Shown: piece by piece, positions 1 through 7,879 of the stretch | How the letters are laid out: every line of letters begins with the position of its first letter | Numbering within the stretch: the first letter of the stretch is position 1 | Assembly: GCA_964550165.1 (NCBI GenBank) | Contig: CAZJYC010000049.1 | Span: forward strand, 1-18,775 | Length of the DNA stretch: 18,775 nucleotides | Reading direction: 5' to 3' | Source: CAZJYC01 sp964550165 | GTDB lineage: Bacteria; Acidobacteriota; Aminicenantia; Aminicenantales; Aminicenantaceae | Made by a program: the position numbers and the translations under genes | The notes under the pieces: model-generated | What the model was told of the DNA's origin: nothing | Seen by the model: the letters and a program-made list of their open reading frames with translations, nothing else | Database searches by the model: none

Positions 1-411
1 ATCCAGCAGACGAGCGACGGCGGATATATTGTTGCAGGCTACACTGAGCCATTTGGCTCTGAAAACAGAGATGTCTGGATATTAAAGCTGACATCGACTG
101 GAGCTGTTGAGTGGCAGAAGACGTATGGAGGAAGTTCCCCTGATGTTGCTTATTCCATCCAGCAGGCGAGCGACGGCGGATATATTGTTGCAGGCTACAC
201 CAAATCATTCGGCGCTGGAAGCGCGGATGCTTGGGTATTAAAGCTGACATCAACAGGGGCAATTGAGTGGGAGAAGACTTACGGAGGGAGTAACGAGGAT
301 TATGCTTATTCCATCAAAGAAACGGGCGACGGCGGGTATATGGTTGCTGGTTACACCTGGTCATTTGATGCGGGCGCATGTGATTTTTTGGTTTTAAAGC
401 TGGATTCAAAT
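1..411 (+). repeat. Tandem 156-bp (52-residue) repeats coding for propeller-like blades
   Basis: The unit beginning ATCCAGCAG starts at base 1 and again at 157, and a diverged copy (ATCAAAGAA) starts at 313, exactly 156 bases apart each time. Each unit encodes DGGY-I/M-VAGYT, then a D-W/F-hydrophobic-LKL strand and, in the first two copies, an EW-KTYGGS turn. The third copy is incomplete at its 3' end. The repeats probably continue upstream of the window. Similar repeats in other bacterial and archaeal surface proteins are thought to form beta-propellers. Confidence 0.85.
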
Positions 412-3400
412 GGAGATATCGCTCCAAGCTGTGGATTCATAGCAGGCTCGAATGCCACGGTTACAGAGACTTCTGCTTCAGTGTCCGCTCCGCAGCTGAG
501 CACTCAGAGCTCAGATTGTTTGCCTCCGGTTTCGACAGCTTATGCTATGGACATTGATGCCACAACAAATATTCTCTGCGGATTTCCAGAAATACTCCTA
601 AGCATTTCATCCGGTCGTGGAGGCACAACAGACCCTTCACCCGGATATTATTTCTATGATTATGGGACACAGGTCAACGTTACTGCTCTGCCTGGTTTAG
701 GATATAACTTTGCTAAGTGGAGCGGGGATTTATCCGCATATCATCAATATGACAATCCTCTCGCTTTGACTATGGATTCAGATAAATCCATTTCAGCCAC
801 CTTTTCGTTAGCTCCCGGTTATTATGAATTGACGGTCAATGGGATTCAAGGAGGAACGACTGACCCAGCACCAGGAATATATACCCATTCTGCTGGAACA
901 GAGGTGTGCGTAACAGCTGTGCCTGACGCCGGGAATTCATTCTTGTACTGGAGCGGAGATGTTCCTGCAGGCCATGAAAATGATAATCCATTATGCATAA
1001 CGATGGATTCGAATAAATCCCTCACCCCTCATTTCAGCTTTCCAGCAAAATTGTGGACAGTCATGATTTATCTGGACGGGGATAACGATATAGAAGAGTC
1101 CGCTGTCAATGATTTCCTTGAGATGGCAATGGCAGGGTCAGATGCCAATGTCAATATCGTCGTCCAGTTTGACCGGCAAAAAGTTCTCGAGAGCCGATAC
1201 GGGGATTGGACATCGACAAAACGATTCTATGTGACCTATGGTCTGGCCCCAACTCCTGAAAATGCATTCGAGGATCTGGGCGAGCTGAATATGGGTGACC
1301 CCCAGACTCTGGCCAACTTTATCCATTGGGCTAAAGTGAGCTTTCCTGCGGACAATTACGCCCTCATTCTCTGGGATAAAGGCGGTGGCTGGTACGGATT
1401 GTGTGAGGATAGCACGAGTTCAGGAGATGACTTATCTATTGACGAACTCCAGAGCGCTCTGAGTTCAAGCGGAGGGGCTCATCTGATTGGCTTTGATGCT
1501 TCCCTGATGGGAATGGTCGAAGTAGCCTATCAGATCAGGAACAGCGGCCAAGTCATGGTCGGTTCCGAACATCTGGTGTTCGAAGAAGGCTGGCCCTATA
1601 CTGCGATTCTTCAAGATTTAAAAAATAATCCTGCCTGGTCAGGTTCAGAGCTTGGGGCAGCCATCGTCAACCGGCATTATGAATTCTATTACGATACAGA
1701 TGCTGGAAGCGAACAGGCTTTATCCGCTATTGATTTAAGCAAGATGAATGCTCTGGCCAGCTCGATTAGCTCATTGGCCCAGACAATGATTGACTCCTGG
1801 AATACAAACCCGACTGCAGTCAAGAACGCAGCACAAACTGTGATGGCAGAAATAGAGAATACTGTTATTCATGAAAAGCATGGCTCATGGTGGTCAAGTA
1901 TCCATGGCTTGGCCATCTATTTTCCTGAAGTTTTAGATGAGTTTGACCCAGATTATAACGGAACTCAGTTAGATTTTCTGGCTCAGACTCAGTGGGAGGA
2001 GTTTTTACAATATTTTTACAGCTCAATGGGAGGATCGTGGATTGCCCAGAGAAGGGCTGGCTCACAAGAATTTTGGCTGCCTCAGAACATCGACCTCTAC
2101 GGTTTCTGTGAAATGCTCAACATCGTGCCAAAAGATTTTTACAGCCAATCTCTAACTCCTCAGGAATGGACAGGAGGTGGCACGCGACAGTATTGCAATG
2201 CCGATGATAAATTTACGTTCTATTATCTTCCTTTCGATTTTCCCTACTTTGATGAGGTCATTCCTGCTGGAACAACGTTGCGCATTTGCACCAACGGATT
2301 CGTAAATTTTTATTTGAGCAGCTCGACTGATTATATAAACTCGGGCTGGGAACTGGTAAAAGCGAAGAGGACTGCTCCCTGCTGGACGGATTTGACCACA
2401 GCAGGTTCGGCCCAGGCAGGAGAAGACATCTACATTACCGAGAAAACTGACAGCTTGATCATCCGCTGGGTGGCAGAGACACTATATACAGACCCGGTCA
2501 ATGTCGAGCTCATTCTCTACAGAGATGGACGGATACAATTCAATTACGGAGAAGGAAATGCTTACCTCTATCACTGGTTCAATGGGCACGGACCCACTAT
2601 CGGGATTTCTAACGGAGATGGGACGAATTTTTACTTCTCGGCTCATAATGTCAATAAAACTTTGACCAATGCCGAGTCAGTCATTTTTACCCCCCTCCTG
2701 AGCTACTTCAACCTCACCATCGCCGCCTCTGCAGGAGGGACAACCAGCCCTTCACCGGGGACTCGCGGTTATGCCCAGGGAACAGAGGTGAGTATTAGAG
2801 CTCTCCCTAACACAGGTTATCGATTCAGCGGCTGGACAGGGAATGTGCCCAGTGGACATGAGACGGATAATCCCCTGATTCTGGCCATAGATTCAAATAA
2901 ATCCATAACAGCCAATTTTGTTCGTCAGTACACGTTGACCATAGCTGCGACGACTGGAGGAACCACAGACCCTGCGCCAGGGACTTATAATCATGACACT
3001 GGCGCGCAAGTGAGCGTAAAAGCGATAGCGAATAGCGGCTACAGTTTCAGCGGCTGGAGCGGAAGTGCTTCCGGGACGACGAATCCGATAACAATAACCA
3101 TGGATGCGGATAAGTCGATAACAGCCAATTTTAAAGCCACAGGAGGCGGCGGAGGCGATGGCGGTGATTCGAAAGGTGGCGGAGGCTGCTTCATCGCCAC
3201 AGCCGCCTACGGCTCCCCGCTCCATCCCCATGTGGAAGTTCTCCGGGCATTTAGGGACAAGTATCTTATGCCGAGCCAGCTCGGTCGCGCTCTGGTTGGG
3301 CTTTATTACAGATATTCGCCGGTCATCGCTGATTCAATAGAGAGGAATGAAACTTTGAAGACTGTGGTGCGGATTTCAATTCTGCCTCTTGTGGCTTTCA

Positions 3401-3432
3401 GTTACTCCGTGGTGAAATTGGGTCTCTTTTGA
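1..3432 (+). CDS. Large secreted surface protein with beta-propeller-like repeats, inactive-looking clostripain (C11) domain, InlB-type repeats and CFI-box C-terminus (5' truncated)
   Basis: The frame is open from base 1 to the TGA at 3430-3432 (1143 residues visible), so the true start lies outside the window and the Met at 340 is internal. Order of domains, numbered from base 1: 52-residue repeats with DGGYIVAGYT and KTYGGS motifs (about 1-137); two divergent InlB B-type repeats (198-348); a clostripain-like C11 peptidase domain (about 350-650, beginning WTVMIYLDGDND); a beta-sandwich-like region (about 665-900); two more InlB-type repeats (902-1047); a Gly-rich linker; and a C-terminal CFI-box (CFIATAAYGSPL from residue 1063) with a hydrophobic tail. 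The C11 domain keeps the family surroundings, but the expected catalytic His is Lys460 (WDKGGGW) and the expected Cys is Ser501 (FDASLMGMVEVAY). It therefore probably does not cleave peptides by the family mechanism. Domain names are recognised from memory of the families; extracellular location is inferred. The downstream gene is convergent, 36 bases away. Confidence 0.9.
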   Translation: MQQTSDGGYIVAGYTEPFGSENRDVWILKLTSTGAVEWQKTYGGSSPDVAYSIQQASDGGYIVAGYTKSFGAGSADAWVLKLTSTGAIEWEKTYGGSNEDYAYSIKETGDGGYMVAGYTWSFDAGACDFLVLKLDSNGDIAPSCGFIAGSNATVTETSASVSAPQLSTQSSDCLPPVSTAYAMDIDATTNILCGFPEILLSISSGRGGTTDPSPGYYFYDYGTQVNVTALPGLGYNFAKWSGDLSAYHQYDNPLALTMDSDKSISATFSLAPGYYELTVNGIQGGTTDPAPGIYTHSAGTEVCVTAVPDAGNSFLYWSGDVPAGHENDNPLCITMDSNKSLTPHFSFPAKLWTVMIYLDGDNDIEESAVNDFLEMAMAGSDANVNIVVQFDRQKVLESRYGDWTSTKRFYVTYGLAPTPENAFEDLGELNMGDPQTLANFIHWAKVSFPADNYALILWDKGGGWYGLCEDSTSSGDDLSIDELQSALSSSGGAHLIGFDASLMGMVEVAYQIRNSGQVMVGSEHLVFEEGWPYTAILQDLKNNPAWSGSELGAAIVNRHYEFYYDTDAGSEQALSAIDLSKMNALASSISSLAQTMIDSWNTNPTAVKNAAQTVMAEIENTVIHEKHGSWWSSIHGLAIYFPEVLDEFDPDYNGTQLDFLAQTQWEEFLQYFYSSMGGSWIAQRRAGSQEFWLPQNIDLYGFCEMLNIVPKDFYSQSLTPQEWTGGGTRQYCNADDKFTFYYLPFDFPYFDEVIPAGTTLRICTNGFVNFYLSSSTDYINSGWELVKAKRTAPCWTDLTTAGSAQAGEDIYITEKTDSLIIRWVAETLYTDPVNVELILYRDGRIQFNYGEGNAYLYHWFNGHGPTIGISNGDGTNFYFSAHNVNKTLTNAESVIFTPLLSYFNLTIAASAGGTTSPSPGTRGYAQGTEVSIRALPNTGYRFSGWTGNVPSGHETDNPLILAIDSNKSITANFVRQYTLTIAATTGGTTDPAPGTYNHDTGAQVSVKAIANSGYSFSGWSGSASGTTNPITITMDADKSITANFKATGGGGGDGGDSKGGGGCFIATAAYGSPLHPHVEVLRAFRDKYLMPSQLGRALVGLYYRYSPVIADSIERNETLKTVVRISILPLVAFSYSVVKLGLF
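592..1044 (+). repeat. First pair of divergent InlB B-type repeats inside the surface-protein gene
   Basis: Two copies (about 592-812 and 826-1044) share the pattern GGTTDP-S/A-PG, an aromatic residue, G-T-x-V, a GY/NSF strand, WSGD, DNPL and the closing TMDS-D/N-KS. The copies are about 77 codons apart. They sit just before the C11 domain and are related to the pair at 2704-3141. Confidence 0.85.
2704..3141 (+). repeat. Second pair of divergent InlB B-type repeats inside the surface-protein gene
   Basis: Copies at about 2704-2928 and 2929-3141 each contain LTIAA, GGTT, PAPG or PSPG, SGW and the closing DKSITANF or NKSITANF. They are closer to each other than to the first pair, as expected from local duplication. 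They lie just before the Gly-rich linker and CFI-box tail, which suggests a stalk or adhesive region near the C-terminus. Confidence 0.85.
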
Positions 3433-3468
3433 TTTTGTCCCCGCGGCTTGGCGATCTCCGCAGCCTGT

Positions 3469-4800
3469 CTACATTGAGATGCTCATCGAGATGCCTCCGC
3501 CTCCGTCTCCGAAGCGGGGGTTGACGACTTTGCTCTGCGTCGACCCGAAGGTGTAACTCAGGCCAACGGAAAAATAATAAGAATAGGTCGTCTCAAGCTG
3601 TCTGCGGAGAAGAAGGATATCCTCCAGAGAAGCGCCGCTCCGGGGGAGCGAGAGCTGGTCATGAATTTTGGAATAGCTGCCATAGATATTAAAGTTAAGC
3701 CCTTTGAACAGCCTGAGAGATAAGTCACTCCAGAACTCCAGCCTGTTCTTGTTGAAATCGTGGAAATAGTGGGAGCCCTCGAGCGAAGTGCTGATCGTTC
3801 CCCATTTTTGTTTGAGCTCCAGGGTGACAGAGAGAGCTTGCTGCCACAGATTCTCATAGGTTTTAAGGTAGATTGTCTCTTCTCTGTAGCCAACCGAGTG
3901 GAAATTCAGCCTGTAGAGAAGACGGAGCTGCCGCCGCGTGGACTCAGAATAGGGAAAAAAATTGTACTCGATGGCCGGCGCGGGGCTCAAGCTGAGCTTG
4001 ATGTTGGAGTAGGTCGAGGAGAGCGCGGAAAAGTAGCCCCCGATAGACCAGTGCTCGTTTAGGCTTTTCACCACCAAACCTCGAAAGCTCTGACTCTCGG
4101 AAGCGCTCTCGTAGACTTCGTCCTCGTAAGTGATTTTGTCTTTATAGGACATGGCGCTCACAGAAAACCTCATTTTCCATTTAGGCGTGACGCGGTTAGC
4201 CGAGAGAGAGCCATAATACATGCCGCTTTTATAATTCTTTTCGCCGTTGAGGAAGCTGTTGGCGCTGATGCTGAAAACCCAGAAATTCCATTTATCCACC
4301 ACATCCGTCGGCTTCACTTGATCCATAAAATTGACGGAGATGCGGCTGGAAACCGGGGTTTTTCCAGCATAGCGCATCAAAGCCATTTTCAGCATATGCG
4401 CCAATCCTTGCTGGACCTCGTCCGGTGTTGCCTTTTTTTCTGCCCGATACTTCAGAATATCATCATCCCCCTCAAACTCTTTCTGGCCCTTGAAGGATAA
4501 GGTGTATTCTTCTCCGCCATCTTCCATTTTCTTAACGGTAATAAAAACGTAAACCTGAGCATCGCTGCGGGTTTCGACATGGTTCACGAACGTAATCCGG
4601 GACTGGATGAAGGCGAGGTCGCAAGTTTCGCATTCGATAAAAATCCGGGGGGCGCTCTCTTTTAATCCGCCGGCCTCCTCTTGGCCAGTTTGCGGATGAG
4701 CTAATAAAAGGAGGGCATTGAGTGAGAAAATAAGAAGGGCTATAAAAATAGCATTTTTTTTCGCTATTAAATCCTTTCCCGTTCTTATCAATATTTTCAT
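3469..4800 (-). CDS. Exported, probably outer-membrane beta-barrel protein, downstream paralogue with CxxCD motif
   Basis: The protein is 443 residues from the ATG at 4800. I chose this start over an ATG seven codons upstream because AGGAG lies 5 bases before it and overlaps the upstream option. A basic N-terminus and a hydrophobic stretch (FIALLIFSLNALLLLAHP) look like a signal peptide. A periplasmic-looking N-terminal region carries IECETCD. After about residue 170 there are alternating amphipathic strands typical of a beta-barrel, ending near YSYYFSVGLSYTFGS. It is clearly paralogous to the upstream gene, sharing for example SPAPAIEYNFFPYS, STRRQLR, GSHYFHDF and VVNPRFG. Only 42 bases separate the two, so one transcript is likely. 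I do not recognise a named family; the outer-membrane role is inferred from signal, strand pattern and aromatic-rich C-terminus. Confidence 0.85.
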   Translation of the reverse strand: MKILIRTGKDLIAKKNAIFIALLIFSLNALLLLAHPQTGQEEAGGLKESAPRIFIECETCDLAFIQSRITFVNHVETRSDAQVYVFITVKKMEDGGEEYTLSFKGQKEFEGDDDILKYRAEKKATPDEVQQGLAHMLKMALMRYAGKTPVSSRISVNFMDQVKPTDVVDKWNFWVFSISANSFLNGEKNYKSGMYYGSLSANRVTPKWKMRFSVSAMSYKDKITYEDEVYESASESQSFRGLVVKSLNEHWSIGGYFSALSSTYSNIKLSLSPAPAIEYNFFPYSESTRRQLRLLYRLNFHSVGYREETIYLKTYENLWQQALSVTLELKQKWGTISTSLEGSHYFHDFNKNRLEFWSDLSLRLFKGLNFNIYGSYSKIHDQLSLPRSGASLEDILLLRRQLETTYSYYFSVGLSYTFGSTQSKVVNPRFGDGGGGISMSISM

Positions 4801-4842
4801 CTTTTCTCCTCTGGCAATCATTTTTAATCCAGCATCGCAAAA

Positions 4843-6141
4843 TCAGTAAATCGTGACGCTCACTCCGCCGTATCCTTCTGAGCCGAAGCGGGGGTTGACG
4901 ACATTGGTGAAGATAGAACCAAAGGTGTAGCTGAGTCCGATGGAGAAGAAATAGCTGTAGCTTGTTTCCCTTTGTTTGCGGTACAAGATAGCATCCTCAA
5001 AAGATAAACCCGCCCGGGAAATGGACAATTGGTCATGGATCATTGAGCCCCCGCCAAAGGTAAAGAAACTGAGTCCTTTGAAAAGATTCAGGTTGAGAGT
5101 GGTATAGAGCGACAAGCGGTTTTTGCTGAAGTCATGGAAATAGTGAGAGCCCTGAAGGGTCGTGCTGACGCTCCCCCATTTTTCCTTGAGCGCGAGAGTG
5201 ATCGACAATGCCTCACTCCATAGACTTTCGTAAGTCTTAAAATAAATGGTTTCTTCCCTGTACTTGACAGAATTGAAACTCAACCTGTAAAGCATACGGA
5301 GCTGCCGTCTCGTGGACTTAGAATAAGGAAAGAAATTGTATTCAATAGCCGGCGCCGGGCTGATCGCAAACCCGATGTTTTCATAAGTGGAAGAGGACAT
5401 GGTCAGATAAGCTCCTGCCGACCAGTGCTCACCCAGGCTTTTGACAGCGAGGCCAGTAAAATAGTAACTCTCCGAGGTGCTTTCGTAAGTTTCGTCGTCA
5501 TATTTCCAGCTTTGCCAGGAATTGCGGCCAGAAAGCGAGAGACGGATTTTCATCTCTGGAGTCACCCGGTTGGCGGAAAAATTGGCTCTGACTGACCTGT
5601 ATTTGTAGGATTCCTGGCCGCTGAAAGATCCGCCGCTGCTGATGCTGAAGACCCAGTAGTTCCATTTGTCCTCAACAGCTTTTGGCTTCTCCTCCTCAGC
5701 ATAAGAGATGGCAATCCGGCTTGAGATGGGCGTCCGGGCGACGAAGCTCATCAAGCCAATTTTTAGAGCTTTCACCAGACCCTGCCGGATCTCATCCTCT
5801 GTGTCGGTTTGGTTGGAAAAATATTTCTGGGTGTCGTTCGTTCCTGCAAACTCGTTCTGTCCCATGAAGGAGAGAGTGTATTCCCTGCCCCCGCTTCCGG
5901 TCGTCTGGGTGGTGATCAGGATGTGGATATGCGCCTCTTTCCGGTCCCTGACGTAATTGACGAAGGTTATTTCTGTCCGGATGTAGTCGATGTCGCAAAT
6001 CCCGCAGTCGATATAAACCTTGGGGGCGGTTTTTTTCAGAGCCTCAATATCGACTTTTTCTTCCTGGGGAAAGGAAGGGAGAACAGCGAGGAGAAAGACT
6101 AGCGAGACAAACAGCAGTGCACAAAATATAGTCCTTTTCAT
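4843..6141 (-). CDS. Exported, probably outer-membrane beta-barrel protein, upstream paralogue with CxxCD motif
   Basis: The protein is 432 residues. The ATG at 6141 is preceded by AAAAGGAG with a 6-base spacer. The N-terminus (MKRTIFCALLFVSLVFLLAV, then LPSFPQEE) is a convincing signal peptide. The mature protein begins with a region holding IDCGICD followed by YIRTEITFVNYV. Those two Cys appear to be the only ones after the signal, and the paralogue keeps them. A region with TDTEDEIRQGLVKALKIGL looks helical. The rest is barrel-like, ending YSYFFSIGLSYTFGS and a short tail. It is first of a two-gene tandem array. No enzyme motif is visible. It could be a porin, an assembly factor or a structural protein; the sequence does not decide. 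Confidence 0.85.
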   Translation of the reverse strand: MKRTIFCALLFVSLVFLLAVLPSFPQEEKVDIEALKKTAPKVYIDCGICDIDYIRTEITFVNYVRDRKEAHIHILITTQTTGSGGREYTLSFMGQNEFAGTNDTQKYFSNQTDTEDEIRQGLVKALKIGLMSFVARTPISSRIAISYAEEEKPKAVEDKWNYWVFSISSGGSFSGQESYKYRSVRANFSANRVTPEMKIRLSLSGRNSWQSWKYDDETYESTSESYYFTGLAVKSLGEHWSAGAYLTMSSSTYENIGFAISPAPAIEYNFFPYSKSTRRQLRMLYRLSFNSVKYREETIYFKTYESLWSEALSITLALKEKWGSVSTTLQGSHYFHDFSKNRLSLYTTLNLNLFKGLSFFTFGGGSMIHDQLSISRAGLSFEDAILYRKQRETSYSYFFSIGLSYTFGSIFTNVVNPRFGSEGYGGVSVTIY

Positions 6142-6359
6142 AGAAAGCTCCTTTTGTAATTTTTGGTAGTCATTTTACCATTCTCAAGCAGCGAATTCTC
6201 TTTTTATGTATTAAACAACTAAAGGGATAGATTTATTCCGTGGTAGGAACAGAAATGAATGTTCAAAAGCTCAGCCTCGAATTTAAATAGATTTTTCCTC
6301 TTTTCTCCAACCAACTCATAATACGCTCGAAAAGGGAAAAAGGTTACGTTTTTATTTTG

Positions 6360-6389
6360 GAGCGCGGCCTGGCGGTCTCGACCGCGCTC
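6360..6389. repeat. GC-rich perfect inverted repeat (8-bp stem)
   Basis: GAGCGCGG at 6360-6367 is the exact reverse complement of CCGCGCTC at 6382-6389, giving an 8-bp stem with a 14-base loop. No T-run follows, so it is not a typical intrinsic terminator. The left arm and loop resemble a sequence at 3443-3460 between the first two genes. Confidence 0.6.
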
Positions 6390-6576
6390 TGGTCTGTTAT
6401 CATCGTTAAAAAGCTTGGAGCTTTGGGGTCTGCCAGATCGTCCAAAGCATACTCCCCTCTCCCATCCGCCTGTTCAAGCTAACGTTTAGCATGGCCGTGT
6501 GCTTCCCAGTTACGTCACAATTTCCATTTGGCAATTTTTTTCTTTAGCCCTTAAGGGTGAATTCAAGATTGCCCGC

Positions 6577-6756
6577 ATGAAAAGGAATAATTCTTTATCT
6601 TCGCAAGCAAGCCGAAGTCGTGATCTTAGGAAAGAATCGGCCGAAGATTCGTTAATCAATGCCTTAGATAATTTCAGGGATGAACCAATACTCGAGGCGT
6701 GCCAAGACTCCGTAAGAAGCCGCTTGGAAAAAGAAAAAACGGCTGTTGACTCTTAA
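6577..6756 (+). CDS. Doubtful small ORF, 59 residues, charged
   Basis: From the ATG at 6577 the ORF encodes a hydrophilic, Ser/Arg/Glu-rich peptide ending EKEKTAVDS. An alternative start at 6499 would add 26 residues. No good ribosome binding site precedes 6577: the nearest AAGGG is about 20 bases upstream. I do not recognise any domain. The candidate ABC promoter overlaps its last codons. It may be a real small helical protein or a chance ORF in a region otherwise lacking genes. Confidence 0.25.
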   Translation: MKRNNSLSSQASRSRDLRKESAEDSLINALDNFRDEPILEACQDSVRSRLEKEKTAVDS

Positions 6757-6773
6757 AATTTCGACGTTATATT
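6746..6773 (+). promoter_or_regulatory. Candidate sigma70-type promoter upstream of ABC transporter operon
   Basis: TTGACT (6746-6751) is followed after 16 bases by TATATT (6768-6773). It points toward the ABC genes and would give a leader of about 145 bases containing the inverted repeat at 6792-6825. This is a match to consensus only. Confidence 0.4.
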
Positions 6774-6791
6774 ATTTTGGTATTAGCCTGT

Positions 6792-6829
6792 TATCCAAAT
6801 GGTTAACGCCATTGTTTTTTGGATATAAT
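6792..6829 (+). promoter_or_regulatory. Inverted repeat overlapping a perfect -10 hexamer (possible operator or structured leader)
   Basis: TATCCAAA (6792-6799) pairs with TTTGGATA (6818-6825). Nested inside, ATGG (6799-6802) pairs with CCAT (6809-6812) around TTAACG. The right outer arm runs into TATAAT at 6824-6829, about 95 bases before the ABC start codon. If TATAAT is the -10, the palindrome covers the core promoter as an operator would. If transcription starts at the upstream candidate, it would fold as a leader hairpin. Confidence 0.4.
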
Positions 6830-6925
6830 TTTTGCAGTGTTATACGGAATCACATGATCATTTTTGTTGAAGATCTTCGTTAAAAGAGATGAATAGGAAT
6901 CAATAAATCAGAATAGGAGTGTGCC

Positions 6926-7879
6926 ATGTCAGGAGTCAGTCACATTGCTGTTTTTGAAGGTGTTCTCAAGAGTTATCAGAATACCCTCGCCCTGGACCGA
7001 ATTTCCTTTGGGATCGAAGAGGGTGAGATTTTAGGCTACATAGGGCCGAACGGAGCGGGAAAAACAACGACGATAAAAATCCTGGTCGGTCTCATCACTG
7101 ATTTCAAGGGGGATGTGCACGTGGGGGGATATAGGATGCCGGACAGAAGGCAGGAGGTCGGCAGGATTATCGGGTATATGCCACAGGATGTGGCTTTTCA
7201 GGAATGGCGGACAGTTGAGCAAACCTTGACGACCTTCGGGCTTCTCTCCGGGCTCAAAAAGATGGAACTCGATAGTCGTATCGAGAGTGTTCTTGAGGCT
7301 TCGGGTTTGAGCCTGGAGCGGAAAAAAAAGGTGACCCATCTGTCTGGCGGAATGGTCCAGAAATTGGGGCTTGCCCAGGCTCTCCTCCACAGGCCGCGTC
7401 TTCTCGTTCTGGACGAGCCTCTGGCCGGCCTTGATCCGCAGAGCCGGTATCAGATCAAATCGATCCTCAAGGATCTGAGCAAAAATGGAACAACGATTTT
7501 CTTCTCCTCTCATATCCTCAGCGATGTCCAGGATATTGCCGGACGGATCGGAATCATAAACAGAGGGAAAATCCTCAAAATGGGCACCCTGCCTGAGCTC
7601 AAAGCTCAGTTCGATGTTACCAACGATATCCTCATCGTCCTCTCCAAAAAAGCCCGAAGGACGGACGAGCTGCAAGAGATAGAGGGGGTCGAGGGGGTCG
7701 ATTTCACTGATCCGGAAAAACTCATTCTGCGTATTAAAATAAAGACGGATTCGGATGAAGTCATTCACCGGGCCGTCCTCAAGCTTATCGAGCAGGGTGG
7801 CCAAATCCGGAGCATTTCCCCTGCTTCCCAAAGCCTTGATGAGGTCTACCTGAAATATGTCCAAGGGGATGAGAGATGA
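6926..7879 (+). CDS. ABC transporter ATP-binding protein (exporter type)
   Basis: The protein is 317 residues. The ATG at 6926 follows AGGAG by 6 bases. It is a complete nucleotide-binding domain: Walker A GPNGAGKT (residues 40-47), signature LSGGM (139-143), Walker B LLVLDEP with Asp163 and Glu164, and H-loop His196 (SSHIL). The region after about residue 230 matches the C-terminal extension common in ABC-2/CcmA-like export ATPases. Its stop overlaps the permease start by 4 bases (ATGA), so the two are translationally coupled and should form one membrane exporter that uses ATP hydrolysis. The substrate cannot be told from sequence; antibiotics, lipids or a copper-related system (NosF/NosY-like) are the usual possibilities for this class. 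Confidence 0.93.
   Translation: MSGVSHIAVFEGVLKSYQNTLALDRISFGIEEGEILGYIGPNGAGKTTTIKILVGLITDFKGDVHVGGYRMPDRRQEVGRIIGYMPQDVAFQEWRTVEQTLTTFGLLSGLKKMELDSRIESVLEASGLSLERKKKVTHLSGGMVQKLGLAQALLHRPRLLVLDEPLAGLDPQSRYQIKSILKDLSKNGTTIFFSSHILSDVQDIAGRIGIINRGKILKMGTLPELKAQFDVTNDILIVLSKKARRTDELQEIEGVEGVDFTDPEKLILRIKIKTDSDEVIHRAVLKLIEQGGQIRSISPASQSLDEVYLKYVQGDER

Larger units (their letters stand above)
6142..6925. other. Long mostly non-coding region between divergent barrel and ABC transporter genes
   Basis: This stretch separates the minus-strand barrel genes from the plus-strand ABC operon, so it should hold promoters for both. It contains a GC-rich hairpin (6360-6389), a doubtful small ORF (6577-6756), a sigma70-like promoter candidate (6746-6773) and an inverted repeat overlapping a perfect TATAAT (6792-6829). 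Nothing distinctive is visible in 6142-6355, which is AT-rich. Confidence 0.6.

Noticed and set aside
1..411. CRISPR-like array because of regularly spaced repeats at the window start
   Set aside because: The units are 156 bp, coding, in frame and divergent throughout; they are protein repeats.
7031..7864. Antisense ORF of 277 codons opposite the ABC ATPase gene
   Set aside because: It lies entirely within a well-supported gene, shows no recognisable domain, and its openness follows from the codon use of the sense strand.
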